Positions 36,717 to 45,287 of a stretch of 64,000 bases of DNA are shown here, one piece after another. The DNA comes from Hydrogenophaga sp. (GTDB lineage: Bacteria > Pseudomonadota > Gammaproteobacteria > Burkholderiales > Burkholderiaceae_C), in contig NZ_JAHVAB010000040.1 of assembly GCF_019264445.1 (NCBI RefSeq), positions 62,001-126,000 of the forward strand. Reading direction: 5' to 3'. How positions within the stretch are numbered: position 1 is the first letter of the stretch; every line of letters begins with the position of its first letter. The notes below the pieces were generated by a model. That model was not told the DNA's origin. It saw only the letters and a program-made list of their open reading frames with translations, and did not search any database. The translations under genes were made by a program, and so were the position numbers.

Positions 36717-37592
36717 TCAAGCCGCGAAACGCTGTGTGAGTTCTTGCAGGTGAAGCTCGTCGAGCACCTGCATCAAACGCTGCCGGGCCCGTTCGCGGGC
36801 ACCGTGGCGGTCGGGGCCCATTCTACGGGCCAGGATCAATTCGTTCTTCATCGAATGTTCCCAGCCCACCAGCTCGGTCACTGTCACGGTGTAGCCATGG
36901 GCTTCGAGCTGCAGGCAGCGCAGCACGTTGGTGATCTGGCTGCCGAACTCGCGCGTGTGCAGCGGATGGCGCCACAGCTCGGCCAGCGGCGTTCGCGACA
37001 GGCTCATGGCCTTGTGCTTGCGCATCACACCGGCCACCTCCGCCTGGCAGCACGGCACCAGCACCATGTGGCTGGCCTGCTTGGCCAGACCAAACGCGAT
37101 GGCGTCGTCGGTGGCGGTGTCGCACGCATGCAGCGCGGTCACCACGTCGATGGTGGCGGGCAGGCCCGGGTGGGTCAGTGCCTGCTGCACGGTGGTGGCC
37201 AGGAAATCCATGCGCCCGAAACCGAGCTTCGCAGCCAGCGCCTGCGACTTCTCGACCAGCTCGGCGCGGGTTTCCACGCCGGTCACGCGGCCCACCGGTT
37301 TGTCCTTGAAGAAAAGGTCGTACAGGATGAAGCCCAGGTACGACTTGCCCGCGCCGTGGTCGGCCAGTGTTACGTCGCCGCGCGCGGCCAGCACCTCGGC
37401 CAGCAGCGGTTCAATGAACTGCACGAGGTGGTACACCTGCTTGAGCTTGCGCCGCGTGTCCTGGTTGAGCTTGCCCTCGCGCGTGAGGATGTGCAGCTCC
37501 TGCAGCAGCGGCACCGACTGGCCCGGCCGCAGCTCGGGCAGCTGCTCCTGCAGCGTGGGCGCGGGCCGCGCATTCGCCTTGTATTTCGACAT
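36717..37592 (-). CDS. SAM-dependent methyltransferase (Methyltransf_32-like)
   Basis: This 291-residue protein has a Rossmann methyltransferase core: the SAM-binding start LADHGAGKSYLGFILYDLF (about residues 75-93), then VTGVETRAELVEKS and VVTALHACDTATDDAI, followed by the distinctive LVPCCQAEV. The motif set resembles a family of RNA- or tRNA-type methyltransferases related to eukaryotic GSTCD-like proteins; the substrate is unknown. The ATG at 37592 was chosen over an upstream start that runs into the divergent kinase promoter. It appears to be monocistronic. Confidence 0.8.
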   Translation of the reverse strand: MSKYKANARPAPTLQEQLPELRPGQSVPLLQELHILTREGKLNQDTRRKLKQVYHLVQFIEPLLAEVLAARGDVTLADHGAGKSYLGFILYDLFFKDKPVGRVTGVETRAELVEKSQALAAKLGFGRMDFLATTVQQALTHPGLPATIDVVTALHACDTATDDAIAFGLAKQASHMVLVPCCQAEVAGVMRKHKAMSLSRTPLAELWRHPLHTREFGSQITNVLRCLQLEAHGYTVTVTELVGWEHSMKNELILARRMGPDRHGARERARQRLMQVLDELHLQELTQRFAA

Positions 37593-37644
37593 GCGCCGAT
37601 CATAGGTGAGCCCCTGCCGCGCGGCCCAGCGGCGACAATCGCGC

Positions 37645-38685
37645 ATGACTTCCGAGCCGCACGCCACCCATCCCTACAGCACGCTCACGCCCGACGTCGT
37701 GCAAGACGCCATGACCCACATCGGTGTGTGGGGCGACGGGCGCATGAGTGCGCTCAACAGCTTCGAGAACCGCGTGTACCAGATCCACCTGGAATCGCCC
37801 GTGGACGGCTTCGGGCAGGTGGTGGCCAAGTTTTACCGGCCCGGGCGCTGGAGCGACGCGCAGATTGCAGAAGAGCACGCGTTCGCCGAAGAACTCGCGG
37901 CGGCCGAGATACCGGCCGTGCCGCCGTTGCGCATTCAAGGCGAGACGCTGCACCACTTCGGCGGCTTCAGCTTTGCCGTGAGCCCGCGCCGCGGGGGGCG
38001 GCGGCCCGAGCTGGACAACTTCGACGTGCTCGAATGGATCGGCCGTTTTCTCGCGCGCATCCATGTCGTGGGCGCGGCCCGCCCATTTCTGCACCGGCCT
38101 GCGCTGGATGCCGCCAGCTTCGCGCACGAGCCGCGCGACTGGCTCATGGCACACGGCGCCATTGCCAAGGAAGTGCGCACGGCATGGGCTGCCGCGCTGG
38201 AAGAGGCGCTCACCCTGATCGAGGCGCACCCGGTGCTGCGACCAGGTGCCACGAACGACGAAGACGGCATTCAGCGCATTCGCCTGCACGGCGATTGCCA
38301 CCCGGGCAACATCCTCTGGACGCCCGAAGGCCAGCCGGACGCCGGCCCGCACTTCGTCGACCTGGACGACGCACGCACCGGCCCCGCCGTGCAAGACCTG
38401 TGGATGCTGCTCAGCGGCGACCGGCGCCAGCAAACCCAGCAGCTCGGCGCGCTGGTGGACGGCTACGAGCAGTTCCGCCCGTTTGACCGGCGCGAGCTGG
38501 CGCTGATCGAGCCATTGCGCACGCTGCGGCTGATTCATTACAGCGCCTGGGTGGCGCGCCGATGGGACGACCCGGCCTTCCCGATCAACTTTCCCTGGTT
38601 CGGCAGCAGAGACTACTGGCAGGGTCAGGTGGACATGCTGGTCGAGCAGATTGAAGAAATGCAGGGCGCGCCCTTGATGGCATGA
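37645..38685 (+). CDS. srkA: Stress response serine/threonine kinase, SrkA (YihE)-like
   Basis: This 346-residue protein has an aminoglycoside-phosphotransferase-like kinase fold. It contains LNSFENRVYQI (ATP-binding strand region, near 36), VVAKFYRPGRWS (catalytic Lys), the catalytic loop RLHGDCHPGNIL (about 213-224) and the metal-binding FVDLDDARTGPAVQDLWML. SrkA in E. coli is a cytoplasmic kinase that protects against stress-induced death. The gene is followed by a peroxide-responsive ohrR-ohr pair, which fits a stress theme. Confidence 0.9.
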   Translation: MTSEPHATHPYSTLTPDVVQDAMTHIGVWGDGRMSALNSFENRVYQIHLESPVDGFGQVVAKFYRPGRWSDAQIAEEHAFAEELAAAEIPAVPPLRIQGETLHHFGGFSFAVSPRRGGRRPELDNFDVLEWIGRFLARIHVVGAARPFLHRPALDAASFAHEPRDWLMAHGAIAKEVRTAWAAALEEALTLIEAHPVLRPGATNDEDGIQRIRLHGDCHPGNILWTPEGQPDAGPHFVDLDDARTGPAVQDLWMLLSGDRRQQTQQLGALVDGYEQFRPFDRRELALIEPLRTLRLIHYSAWVARRWDDPAFPINFPWFGSRDYWQGQVDMLVEQIEEMQGAPLMA

Positions 38686-38747
38686 GCCCATGGCGGCGCT
38701 GCAGCGCCGGCTGGGCCACAGAAACCCCAAGGCCGATGGGGATTTCA

Positions 38748-38758
38748 CAATTAAATTG
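38748..38758. promoter_or_regulatory. Candidate OhrR operator
   Basis: CAATT-A-AATTG, a perfect inverted repeat in an AT-rich pocket 35-45 bases before the ohrR start, matches the AATT-rich style of known OhrR boxes. A second half-like TAATTG follows at about 38768. OhrR autoregulation through this site is inferred. Confidence 0.6.
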
Positions 38759-38792
38759 CACACGATCTAATTGCCCGCTACATTACCAACCC

Positions 38793-39242
38793 ATGAACAC
38801 CCCGCGTCTCTCCAGCGACCAGGCCCTGCAGCTCGACCACCAGCTGTGCTTCGCGCTGTACTCGGCCTCGCTGGCCATGACCAAGCTCTACAAGCCCCTG
38901 CTGGAAGAGCTCGGCCTCACCTACCCGCAGTACCTGGCCATGCTGGTGCTGTGGGAGACCGATGGCGTCACCGTGTCGGAACTGGGCGAACGCCTGTACC
39001 TCGATTCGGGCACGCTCACGCCCCTGCTCAAACGGCTGGAAGCCGCCGAGCTCGTCACCCGCCTGCGCGATGTGGAAGACGAGCGCCGCGTGCTCATCCG
39101 CCTCACGGCCGCGGGCCGCAAGCTCAAGACCCGGGCCGCCCGCCTGCCCGGCTGCGTGCTGCAAGCCACCCAATGCGATGTGTCCGAGGTCATGGCACTC
39201 ACCCAGCAGGTGCAAGCCCTGCGCGACCGCCTCATCGCCTGA
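38793..39242 (+). CDS. ohrR: Organic hydroperoxide-sensing repressor OhrR (MarR family)
   Basis: This 149-residue winged-helix MarR protein represses ohr until organic peroxides oxidise it. The peroxidatic cysteine is present in [20 protein letters not shown] (near residue 18), and two further cysteines lie in [10 protein letters not shown] near the C-terminus, consistent with the two-Cys OhrR class that forms an inter-subunit disulfide. The DNA-binding wing is [21 protein letters not shown] followed by DERRVLI. It lies 64 bases before ohr. Confidence 0.93.
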   Translation: MNTPRLSSDQALQLDHQLCFALYSASLAMTKLYKPLLEELGLTYPQYLAMLVLWETDGVTVSELGERLYLDSGTLTPLLKRLEAAELVTRLRDVEDERRVLIRLTAAGRKLKTRAARLPGCVLQATQCDVSEVMALTQQVQALRDRLIA

Positions 39243-39306
39243 TCCACCCCTTTTCTTTTCACCCCCTGCTTCGTCTCGAAGCGCCTCAACCCCAAGGAGC
39301 CACACC

Positions 39307-39735
39307 ATGCCCACTTCCCTCGACAAAGTTGTTTACACCGCCCGCGCCCACACCACCGGCGGCCGCGAAGGCACCTCGCGCAGCGACGACGGCATGCTCG
39401 ACGTCAAGCTCTCGCCCCCGAAGGCCATGGGCGGCGCCGGCAACGCCACCAACCCCGAGCAGCTCTTCGCGGCGGGCTATTCGGCCTGCTTCATGGGCGC
39501 CATGAAGCACGTGGCCGGCATGAAGAAAGTGGCTGTGCCGGCCGATGCGTCCATTGACGCTGAAGTGGACATCGGCCCGATCCCCGCAGGCTTCGGCATC
39601 GCCGCGCGCCTGAACGTGAGCCTGCCGGGCATGGACCGCGCCGTGGCGCAAGACCTGGTGGACACCGCCCACAAGGTGTGCCCCTACTCCAACGCCACGC
39701 GCGGCAACATCGACGTGACCATCACGCTGGTGTAA
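39307..39735 (+). CDS. ohr: Organic hydroperoxide resistance protein Ohr
   Basis: This 142-residue thiol peroxidase of the Ohr/OsmC family reduces organic hydroperoxides using lipoylated partners. Both catalytic cysteines are visible, in YSACFMGAM (about residue 60) and [12 protein letters not shown] (near the C-terminus), as are the conserved Arg in GGREGTSRS and the Glu in [10 protein letters not shown]. It is preceded by AGGAG and is certainly the target of OhrR. Confidence 0.95.
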   Translation: MPTSLDKVVYTARAHTTGGREGTSRSDDGMLDVKLSPPKAMGGAGNATNPEQLFAAGYSACFMGAMKHVAGMKKVAVPADASIDAEVDIGPIPAGFGIAARLNVSLPGMDRAVAQDLVDTAHKVCPYSNATRGNIDVTITLV

Positions 39736-39750
39736 CTCGCCCGCCCGTCA

Positions 39751-39786
39751 AAAGGCCCACCGGGTTCGCACCGGGTGGGCCTTTTT
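39751..39786 (+). terminator. Rho-independent terminator after ohr
   Basis: AAAGGCCCACC and GGTGGGCCTTT pair across a short loop and are followed by TT, 16 bases after the ohr stop codon. The symmetric A- and T-flanks let it also act for the convergent lipoprotein gene. Confidence 0.85.
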
Positions 39787-39811
39787 CATGTCCGCTTCGT
39801 GGCGGGCTGTG

Positions 39812-40162
39812 TCATCTGCGCGGCTGGGGATCGTGGATCACCGTGCTGGTGCCCACGCCCACACCCACGCTCGCGCCGCTGTTGCCCACACGCGTGCTGG
39901 TGCCCACCCCTGCGCCGGCGCTGACCTGGCCATTCTGGTTGACGCCCACCCCCACGCCCACAGGGCCCACACCGGTGCTCACACCGGCGTTCACGCCACC
40001 GGAGCCCACGCCTACGCCAATGGAAAACGGGCCCACGGGAATGCCCACCCCCACGCCCACACCCACCGATGAGCAGCCGGCGAGCAACGCTGAGGCCGCG
40101 AGCACCACCCCGGCGGTGAAACGGGAGGTGGCGGCGTGTCGGTGGCGGGAAAAGAAGGTCAT
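39812..40162 (-). CDS. Gly/Val-repeat lipoprotein of unknown function
   Basis: This 116-residue protein has a signal peptide with a lipobox (ASALLAGC, Cys near residue 29), so it should be anchored in the envelope. The mature part is almost entirely built from GVGVG-type units alternating with short polar pieces (PVGPFSIGVGVGSGGVNAGV and similar), which could form a beta-rich or glycine-rich repeat. I know no function. It stands apart between the ohr terminator and the phcQ gene. Confidence 0.7.
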   Translation of the reverse strand: MTFFSRHRHAATSRFTAGVVLAASALLAGCSSVGVGVGVGIPVGPFSIGVGVGSGGVNAGVSTGVGPVGVGVGVNQNGQVSAGAGVGTSTRVGNSGASVGVGVGTSTVIHDPQPRR

Positions 40163-40256
40163 GGCTGGCGCCTTTGAAATCAGGACAGGTGGCATTTTGA
40201 GCGCAGACCGCCGCAAAAGTGCCCGCCGCTTGTGCAACCTTTCGTCACCTGGGTGT

Positions 40257-41237
40257 TCAGGCGGCGTCGCGGCCCAGGCGCTCCATGGCGTCGGCCAGCC
40301 AGTCGTCGCGCAGGGGGGTGGCCTCGGCAGGCCGCACCGCCCAGCCACCATCGGCCGCGGTCACATCGGCCAGGCCGCCTTGCCAGAGCAGCCAGGCGAG
40401 CCAGGCGCACTGTGGCAACGAAGCCACCTCGCCGGCGGGCGAGGACAGCAGCGCCGTGAGCGCCGCGCCATCGGACAACTGCACATGGTCGCCCCGCAGC
40501 TCGCCGCCAGCGGCCTGAGCCAGCACCGCCAGGGCCCCGGCACCCTCGCGCCGCGGCCCGAATTCGCGCAGCCATTGCCGCAGATGGCCGGCGATGGACA
40601 CGCCGCGCTGGGCCTCCGCCTGCATCAGGTCGGCGTGCTCCCAGCGGTGCCAATCGATCACGGGCTCGACACTGCCCACCCGCATCGCAGCCTGGGCAAA
40701 GCGGTAGACGGCCTGCTCATGGCCTTCGCTGTGCACGGCCGCGCCCAGCATCCACAGTCCCGAGAGGCGGTTGGCCAGTAGCTGGCTCTGCTGGGCCAGC
40801 AGCTTGTCGCGCATGAGGCCATCGCGTTCGCTGCGCAACTCGGCGAGCTCCAGCGCGTTCTTGAGGTCGGCGCGCAGGCTCTCCAGCTCCCAGGGCTTGT
40901 TGATGTAGCGGTAGATCTCGCCGGTGTTGATGGCCTCGATGGCATCGCCCAGCTCGGAATAGGCGGTGGTGAGCATGCGCACCACGCCGGGGTAGTACTC
41001 GCGCGCGTGGCGCAGCAGCTCGTTGCCGTATTCGCCCGGCATGCGCTGATCGCACACCAGCACGGCCACCTCGGCACCGTGCGCCGCGAGCATGGCGCGC
41101 CCCTCTTCCACCGAACTCGCGGTGATCACGGGCGCCAGCGGGCTGACCAGGCGTTCGAAGTACTTCAGGGCCATGGCCTCGTCGTCGACGTACAAAATTT
41201 TCACGGGCTTCACGGATTCTCCTGAGCGGGTCGTCAT
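40257..41237 (-). CDS. phcQ: PhcQ-like response regulator
   Basis: This 326-residue protein has an N-terminal receiver domain (about residues 12-130): acidic pair in ILYVDDEAM, phospho-acceptor Asp near 63 in CDQRMPGEYG, conserved Thr-Thr in RMLTTAYSEL and Lys in YINKPWEL. The C-terminal part has no DNA-binding or enzymatic motif I recognise, as in PhcQ. In Ralstonia, PhcQ acts with PhcR downstream of PhcS to control the LysR regulator PhcA. It starts 3 bases after phcR and ends the operon. Confidence 0.88.
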   Translation of the reverse strand: MTTRSGESVKPVKILYVDDEAMALKYFERLVSPLAPVITASSVEEGRAMLAAHGAEVAVLVCDQRMPGEYGNELLRHAREYYPGVVRMLTTAYSELGDAIEAINTGEIYRYINKPWELESLRADLKNALELAELRSERDGLMRDKLLAQQSQLLANRLSGLWMLGAAVHSEGHEQAVYRFAQAAMRVGSVEPVIDWHRWEHADLMQAEAQRGVSIAGHLRQWLREFGPRREGAGALAVLAQAAGGELRGDHVQLSDGAALTALLSSPAGEVASLPQCAWLAWLLWQGGLADVTAADGGWAVRPAEATPLRDDWLADAMERLGRDAA

Positions 41238-41240
41238 GGG

Positions 41241-42425
41241 TTACTGCGGGGCAGGCGGGAAATACAAGGACACGGTGGCGCCCTGGCCGGCTTCAGACCG
41301 GACCACGATGGCGCCTCCCAGCGACGTCAGCACGCGCCGGCAAAACACGAGCCCCATGCCGCTGCCGCCCGCGCTGGCACGGGTGGTCAGAGGCTCGTGG
41401 GTCAGGCGCGAGAGCACCTCGCCCGGGATACCCGGGCCGTTGTCGCGCACATGGATGGCCGCCTGCAGCGGCAAGCCCGGTGCCGGCGCTTCGCGCCCGA
41501 GCACGATGTGCACATTGGGTTGCGGCGGCGGGTTGGGCCGCAGGGCCAGCACCGCGTTCTTGACCAGCGTGCACAGCACGAGATACAGCAGATCACGCCG
41601 GCCGGGCAACACGAAGTCGGCCTCGAGGTCGCTCGTGAGCCACTGCGCTTCGTCGTGGTCGAATGGGTATTCGTCGTGCACCGCCTGCACGAGGTCGCTG
41701 GCGCGCAGACTGGGTGCGCTGTCGGACTGGTAGGCGTCGCGCGCGGTCTGCACGAAGGTCGAGACCAGCGACTGCGCGTACTCGGCGCGGCGCTGCGCCG
41801 CCTCGATCATGAACAGCACATCCCCGGGCTTGTGCTCCTGGATGCGCGCCACGCCGTCGCCACCTTCGGGGGTGTCGCGGTGGCGCTCGCGCATGGCCGA
41901 GAGGTAACCCTGCACCGTGGCCAGCGGCGTGGTGACTTCGTGCGCCAGAAAACCGAGCGTCTCGCGCAGCGTGGCCGCGCGCCGCTCCAGCAGGGCCCGC
42001 TCGCGCGCGCGCTCTTGACTCGACGCAAGTGCCTCGCGCAGCGCCTGCCGCGTCAAGGCCTCGTCCAGCGGCTTCTCCAGAATTTTCTCGACATGCCCCT
42101 GGTTCACGGCGGACATGGCCACGTCCTTGTCGGCGTAAGCGGACACCAGCAGGCGCGCCACGTGCGGGAACGATTGCCGCGCCTCGCTCAGCAACGCCAC
42201 GCCATCGCGTGCGGGCATGGCGTAGTCGGTGAGCAGCACCGCTACATCATGGCCGCGCTGCGAGAGCACGGCCAGCGCCTCGTCCACGCTGCCCGCGGTG
42301 AGCACCACAAATTCGTTGCCGTAGAGCCGCGCAAACCACTTGCAGGCCTGTGGCTCGTCATCGACCATCAGGATGGCGTGGGCGCCGAGGGTGCTGCGCA
42401 TGGCAGGGGTGTCGTCTGCTGGCAT
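41241..42425 (-). CDS. phcR: PhcR-like response regulator fused to a histidine kinase domain
   Basis: This 394-residue protein has a receiver domain (about 15-130; acceptor Asp near 67 in LLTDYAMPARDG, Lys in ILEKPLDEA) followed by a kinase-like half. The half includes an H-box with His in GFLAHEVTTPLATVQG (about 163-178), an N-box VKNAVLALRPN and ATP-lid glycines RDNGPGIPG and GSGMGLVF. The RR-then-HK order is the hallmark of PhcR. I place the start at the ATG 42425, one base beyond the phcS stop codon. It would receive phosphate from PhcS and pass the signal on towards PhcA-type control. Confidence 0.9.
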   Translation of the reverse strand: MPADDTPAMRSTLGAHAILMVDDEPQACKWFARLYGNEFVVLTAGSVDEALAVLSQRGHDVAVLLTDYAMPARDGVALLSEARQSFPHVARLLVSAYADKDVAMSAVNQGHVEKILEKPLDEALTRQALREALASSQERARERALLERRAATLRETLGFLAHEVTTPLATVQGYLSAMRERHRDTPEGGDGVARIQEHKPGDVLFMIEAAQRRAEYAQSLVSTFVQTARDAYQSDSAPSLRASDLVQAVHDEYPFDHDEAQWLTSDLEADFVLPGRRDLLYLVLCTLVKNAVLALRPNPPPQPNVHIVLGREAPAPGLPLQAAIHVRDNGPGIPGEVLSRLTHEPLTTRASAGGSGMGLVFCRRVLTSLGGAIVVRSEAGQGATVSLYFPPAPQ

Positions 42426-42426
42426 G

Positions 42427-43749
42427 TCAGGGTCTCGGCAGGTCAAAGGTGAATTCAGTCCACTGGCCCGGCTCACTCTCCACCGCCAGCGTACCGCCGT
42501 GGCGCTGCACGATGCCGTAGCTCACGCTCAGGCCCAGGCCCAGGCCGGCGCCCACATCGCGCGTGGTGAAGAAAGGCTCGAACACGCGCCCGAGGTTGGC
42601 CGGGTCAATGCCCGTGCCGTTGTCGCGCACCGACACACCCAGTCGCTCACCGCGCTGCGTCACTTTCACCGCAATGCGCGGGTGCTCCCGTTTGGCCGCC
42701 TGCAGGGCCAGCGCCGCGTTGCTCAGCAGGTTGATCAGCACACCGATGATGGCGGGTTCATCGCCCAGCACGTGCGTATCCTGCGGCAGCTCGATGGGCA
42801 CGTCGATCCCCTTGAGCTCGTAGCCCGCCAGCCGCACGGCCGAGCGCACCGCGTTCTCCAGCAGGAAAGGGCGCTGGCTGTCCTGCCCCGGTTTTTGATA
42901 CGCAAACGTCTTGAGATCGGTGACGATGTTCTGGATGCGCTGCATGCCCTCGCGTGCGTCGGTCAGGCTCTCCTTGAGCATCTCGTCGCTGGCGGTGGCT
43001 TTGCACGTGAGGCCCATGTTGATGGCCATCAGGCTGTAGTTCACCGGGTTGTTGAGCTCGTGCAGCAGACCCGCCGAGAGGGTACCGATGGCGGCCATCT
43101 TCTCGCGCTGGATCAGCTGGCCCTTGACCTCGGCGAGTGTCGCGTTGATCTCGCGCAGTGAAGCGTTCTTCTCGGAGACTTCGTGCTGCAACTGGAACAG
43201 GCGCAGGCGGGCCTTTTCGTTGAACCAGGTACACACCGCGCTGGCCGCCGCCGAGAACAGGATGAAGAGCGAATTGGTGACCATGCGTGGGCCGCTGTCT
43301 GGCGCATCCGGGTGCAGTGCGCAAGCCACCACGTAGAGCACGAGCGTGACCACGCCAAAGCCGATGCCCTCGAAGAAACTGATCGGCAAGATGATCCCCA
43401 CCGCGTACAGAGCCAGGTGCAACCCCACGAAGTAGATCGACTGCGCACCATCGGTCTCATAAATCATGAAGGCGATCATGATCTGCGGCAGCAGCAGCCA
43501 GAGCATGGTGAGCGAGCGCACATGCAGGCGACCGAAGTCGGTGAACAGCAGCCTGAGCACACCCAGCGTGAGCAGCACCACCAGCAGCCGCAGAAGGGAG
43601 AATTCGAGAAGGCGCTCGGGGTACGAAAAATAGTCCAGGCCAAAGCCCGCGAGCACCAGCACGATCGACGTGATGCTGCCCGCCTTGCTGTACGCCAGGC
43701 GGAAGTCCGAGAGCTGCTGCTCGTAGGGCGTGCTCGGACGGTTAACCAT
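42427..43749 (-). CDS. phcS: PhcS-like membrane sensor histidine kinase (LqsS/CqsS-related)
   Basis: This 440-residue kinase has an N-terminal sensor of about six membrane segments (residues 25-180) with very short loops, the arrangement found in PhcS, LqsS and CqsS. A coiled-coil linker follows (about 182-215), then the H-box GTLSAGLLHELNNP with His at residue 230, the N-box LINLLSNAALAL and the ATP-binding glycines RDNGTGID and GLGLGLSVS. The position of His230 agrees with what I recall of Ralstonia PhcS. It should detect a hydrophobic signal in the membrane. It overlaps phcB by 8 bases and is followed by phcR. Confidence 0.92.
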   Translation of the reverse strand: MVNRPSTPYEQQLSDFRLAYSKAGSITSIVLVLAGFGLDYFSYPERLLEFSLLRLLVVLLTLGVLRLLFTDFGRLHVRSLTMLWLLLPQIMIAFMIYETDGAQSIYFVGLHLALYAVGIILPISFFEGIGFGVVTLVLYVVACALHPDAPDSGPRMVTNSLFILFSAAASAVCTWFNEKARLRLFQLQHEVSEKNASLREINATLAEVKGQLIQREKMAAIGTLSAGLLHELNNPVNYSLMAINMGLTCKATASDEMLKESLTDAREGMQRIQNIVTDLKTFAYQKPGQDSQRPFLLENAVRSAVRLAGYELKGIDVPIELPQDTHVLGDEPAIIGVLINLLSNAALALQAAKREHPRIAVKVTQRGERLGVSVRDNGTGIDPANLGRVFEPFFTTRDVGAGLGLGLSVSYGIVQRHGGTLAVESEPGQWTEFTFDLPRP

Positions 43750-45172
43750 TTTCCAGCGCCATGGCTTTCAGATGGGCGTTGACCACGACCTCGGCAAAGA
43801 TGTTCACGCCTGTGTCGTCGGTGTACATCGTTGCCGGCGCGTTGACTTCTTCCATCACCGACTGCATCTGTTTCTCGTCCCGGTAGATCAGGTGCCACTC
43901 GAGCAAGTGCTCCATGCCAAAACGCTCGGGGTTGTCCGAGTGCACATTGGTCACGAGCAGATGGGCGCCCGGGTTGCTGCGCGACAGGAAGTAACGGATC
44001 AAGCGGGCGCACACCTTGTCGGACAGGTAGTCGAACAGGCCAGCGCAATAGATGTAGTCGAACCCCTGGCCATCCGGCGGCGCCGTGTCGCGCGTCGCGC
44101 GCTTGAGCAGCTCATGCACGGATTCCTGCACGTACTCGACATTCACCTTCACCTGGTGCCGCTGCGCCACCTCATCGATCTTCTGGCGCGTGTAGTTCAA
44201 GGTCTCCAGGCTGAAGTCGATCAGGGTGAAGTGCAGGCGCGAGAGGTCTTCGCCCGAGGCAATGAGTCGCTGGATTTCGACACCGGGCCCGCAGCCCACG
44301 TTGAGCAGCCGCACAGGCCGATTCTGCTGTGCCGCAGTGGCCACGGCTCCCTTGAGGAAGTCCACCAGGATGTCGATGCGGTTGCGGTGGGCCACTGCGA
44401 CCGCTGCCCGCAGGAACATGGCGTTGACCAGCTGGATGTACGTGCTGCCGCCCTGCCGAGGATCGCCCAGGATCTGGTTCACCATCTCATAGTCGCCCGC
44501 ATAACCCAGCGGCTTGGCGAACGTGCGGTACACAAATGGCGCACGCAGCACCAGGGGATGCAGCGCCGTTTGCGCATACGCGCGGTGCATGAGGGAGTCT
44601 TCGGCGGGCAGGCGCGAGGCCTCGTCTTCCAGCCGGATCAGGAACTGTTTTCCCTTGATCATCAACGGCTCGGCCATGGCGGCGAAAACGTCGTCGGTCA
44701 GGCGGCCATCGGTCTGGCGGGGCAGCGAGTCCACCATGTCCGCCTGGTCGATCCAGCGCGCGGTGTCCGACAGGAACGCGCGAAATTCACTGATCGTGAC
44801 CTGGTAACTCTCCTTGATCTTGAAGCGAGACTCCCAGTCCGCCACAAACCGCGCCGCTTCGTCGCGCACCTGTCCCAGGTTGCCACGGATGGCATTGAGG
44901 TCGGACCACTCATCGATGAGGGCGACCGAGATCACCGCCATCAGCCCGGTGTTGAGCAGGCTCACCACCACGGCCTTGCCCTTGTAGATGATGCGGTCGC
45001 CCGAGCGTATGGTGAGCTCGCTGAGGACCTCACTGACCTGCACGATGGAGTACGGGTTGTAGATCTCCATCACCAGCGAGCGACGTTGCAGGCTGGTCAG
45101 GGTACCGCGTGCGCTTTCCCCCTGGCTGTTGCGGAAGGTGACGACGTGATCGAAAGGTCGCTGTAGGTACAC
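43742..45172 (-). CDS. phcB: PhcB-like SAM-dependent methyltransferase (3-hydroxy fatty acid methyl ester signal synthase)
   Basis: PhcB in Ralstonia methylates a 3-hydroxy fatty acid to the quorum signal 3-OH PAME or 3-OH MAME. This 476-residue protein has a long N-terminal region of unknown fold (to about 260, including a PilZ-like start) and a C-terminal methyltransferase with the SAM loop LLNVGCGPGVEIQRL (about 289-303), LTLIDFSLETLNYT-type motif II and IYCAGLFDYLSD. The start is GTG at 45172; a TGA at 45188-45190 closes the frame upstream and no better start lies between. It is the first gene of the phcBSRQ operon. Confidence 0.9.
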   Translation of the reverse strand: MYLQRPFDHVVTFRNSQGESARGTLTSLQRRSLVMEIYNPYSIVQVSEVLSELTIRSGDRIIYKGKAVVVSLLNTGLMAVISVALIDEWSDLNAIRGNLGQVRDEAARFVADWESRFKIKESYQVTISEFRAFLSDTARWIDQADMVDSLPRQTDGRLTDDVFAAMAEPLMIKGKQFLIRLEDEASRLPAEDSLMHRAYAQTALHPLVLRAPFVYRTFAKPLGYAGDYEMVNQILGDPRQGGSTYIQLVNAMFLRAAVAVAHRNRIDILVDFLKGAVATAAQQNRPVRLLNVGCGPGVEIQRLIASGEDLSRLHFTLIDFSLETLNYTRQKIDEVAQRHQVKVNVEYVQESVHELLKRATRDTAPPDGQGFDYIYCAGLFDYLSDKVCARLIRYFLSRSNPGAHLLVTNVHSDNPERFGMEHLLEWHLIYRDEKQMQSVMEEVNAPATMYTDDTGVNIFAEVVVNAHLKAMALENG

Positions 45173-45253
45173 GTTGTGGCCGGTGAATCAGATGGGCGAA
45201 GCAGGTGCGGTGCACTGCTCCTGAATGGACTCCCCGGCCCCGAGTGTAGTCAA

Positions 45254-45278
45254 CCGCATACCGTGGGCGGGTATGCGG
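45254..45278. other. Perfect hairpin between htpG and phcB
   Basis: CCGCATACC-N7-GGTATGCGG lies just after the htpG stop codon and about 80 bases before the phcB start. On the minus strand it is followed by TTGACTACACTC rather than a T-run. It could be an htpG terminator or an operator/promoter element of the phc operon. Confidence 0.55.
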
Positions 45279-45287
45279 GCTGCAGGC

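Noticed and set aside
39812-40162. Regular GVG-coding repeats considered as a CRISPR or minisatellite array
   Set aside because: There are no constant repeat/variable spacer units; the repetition is at the protein level within a lipoprotein frame.
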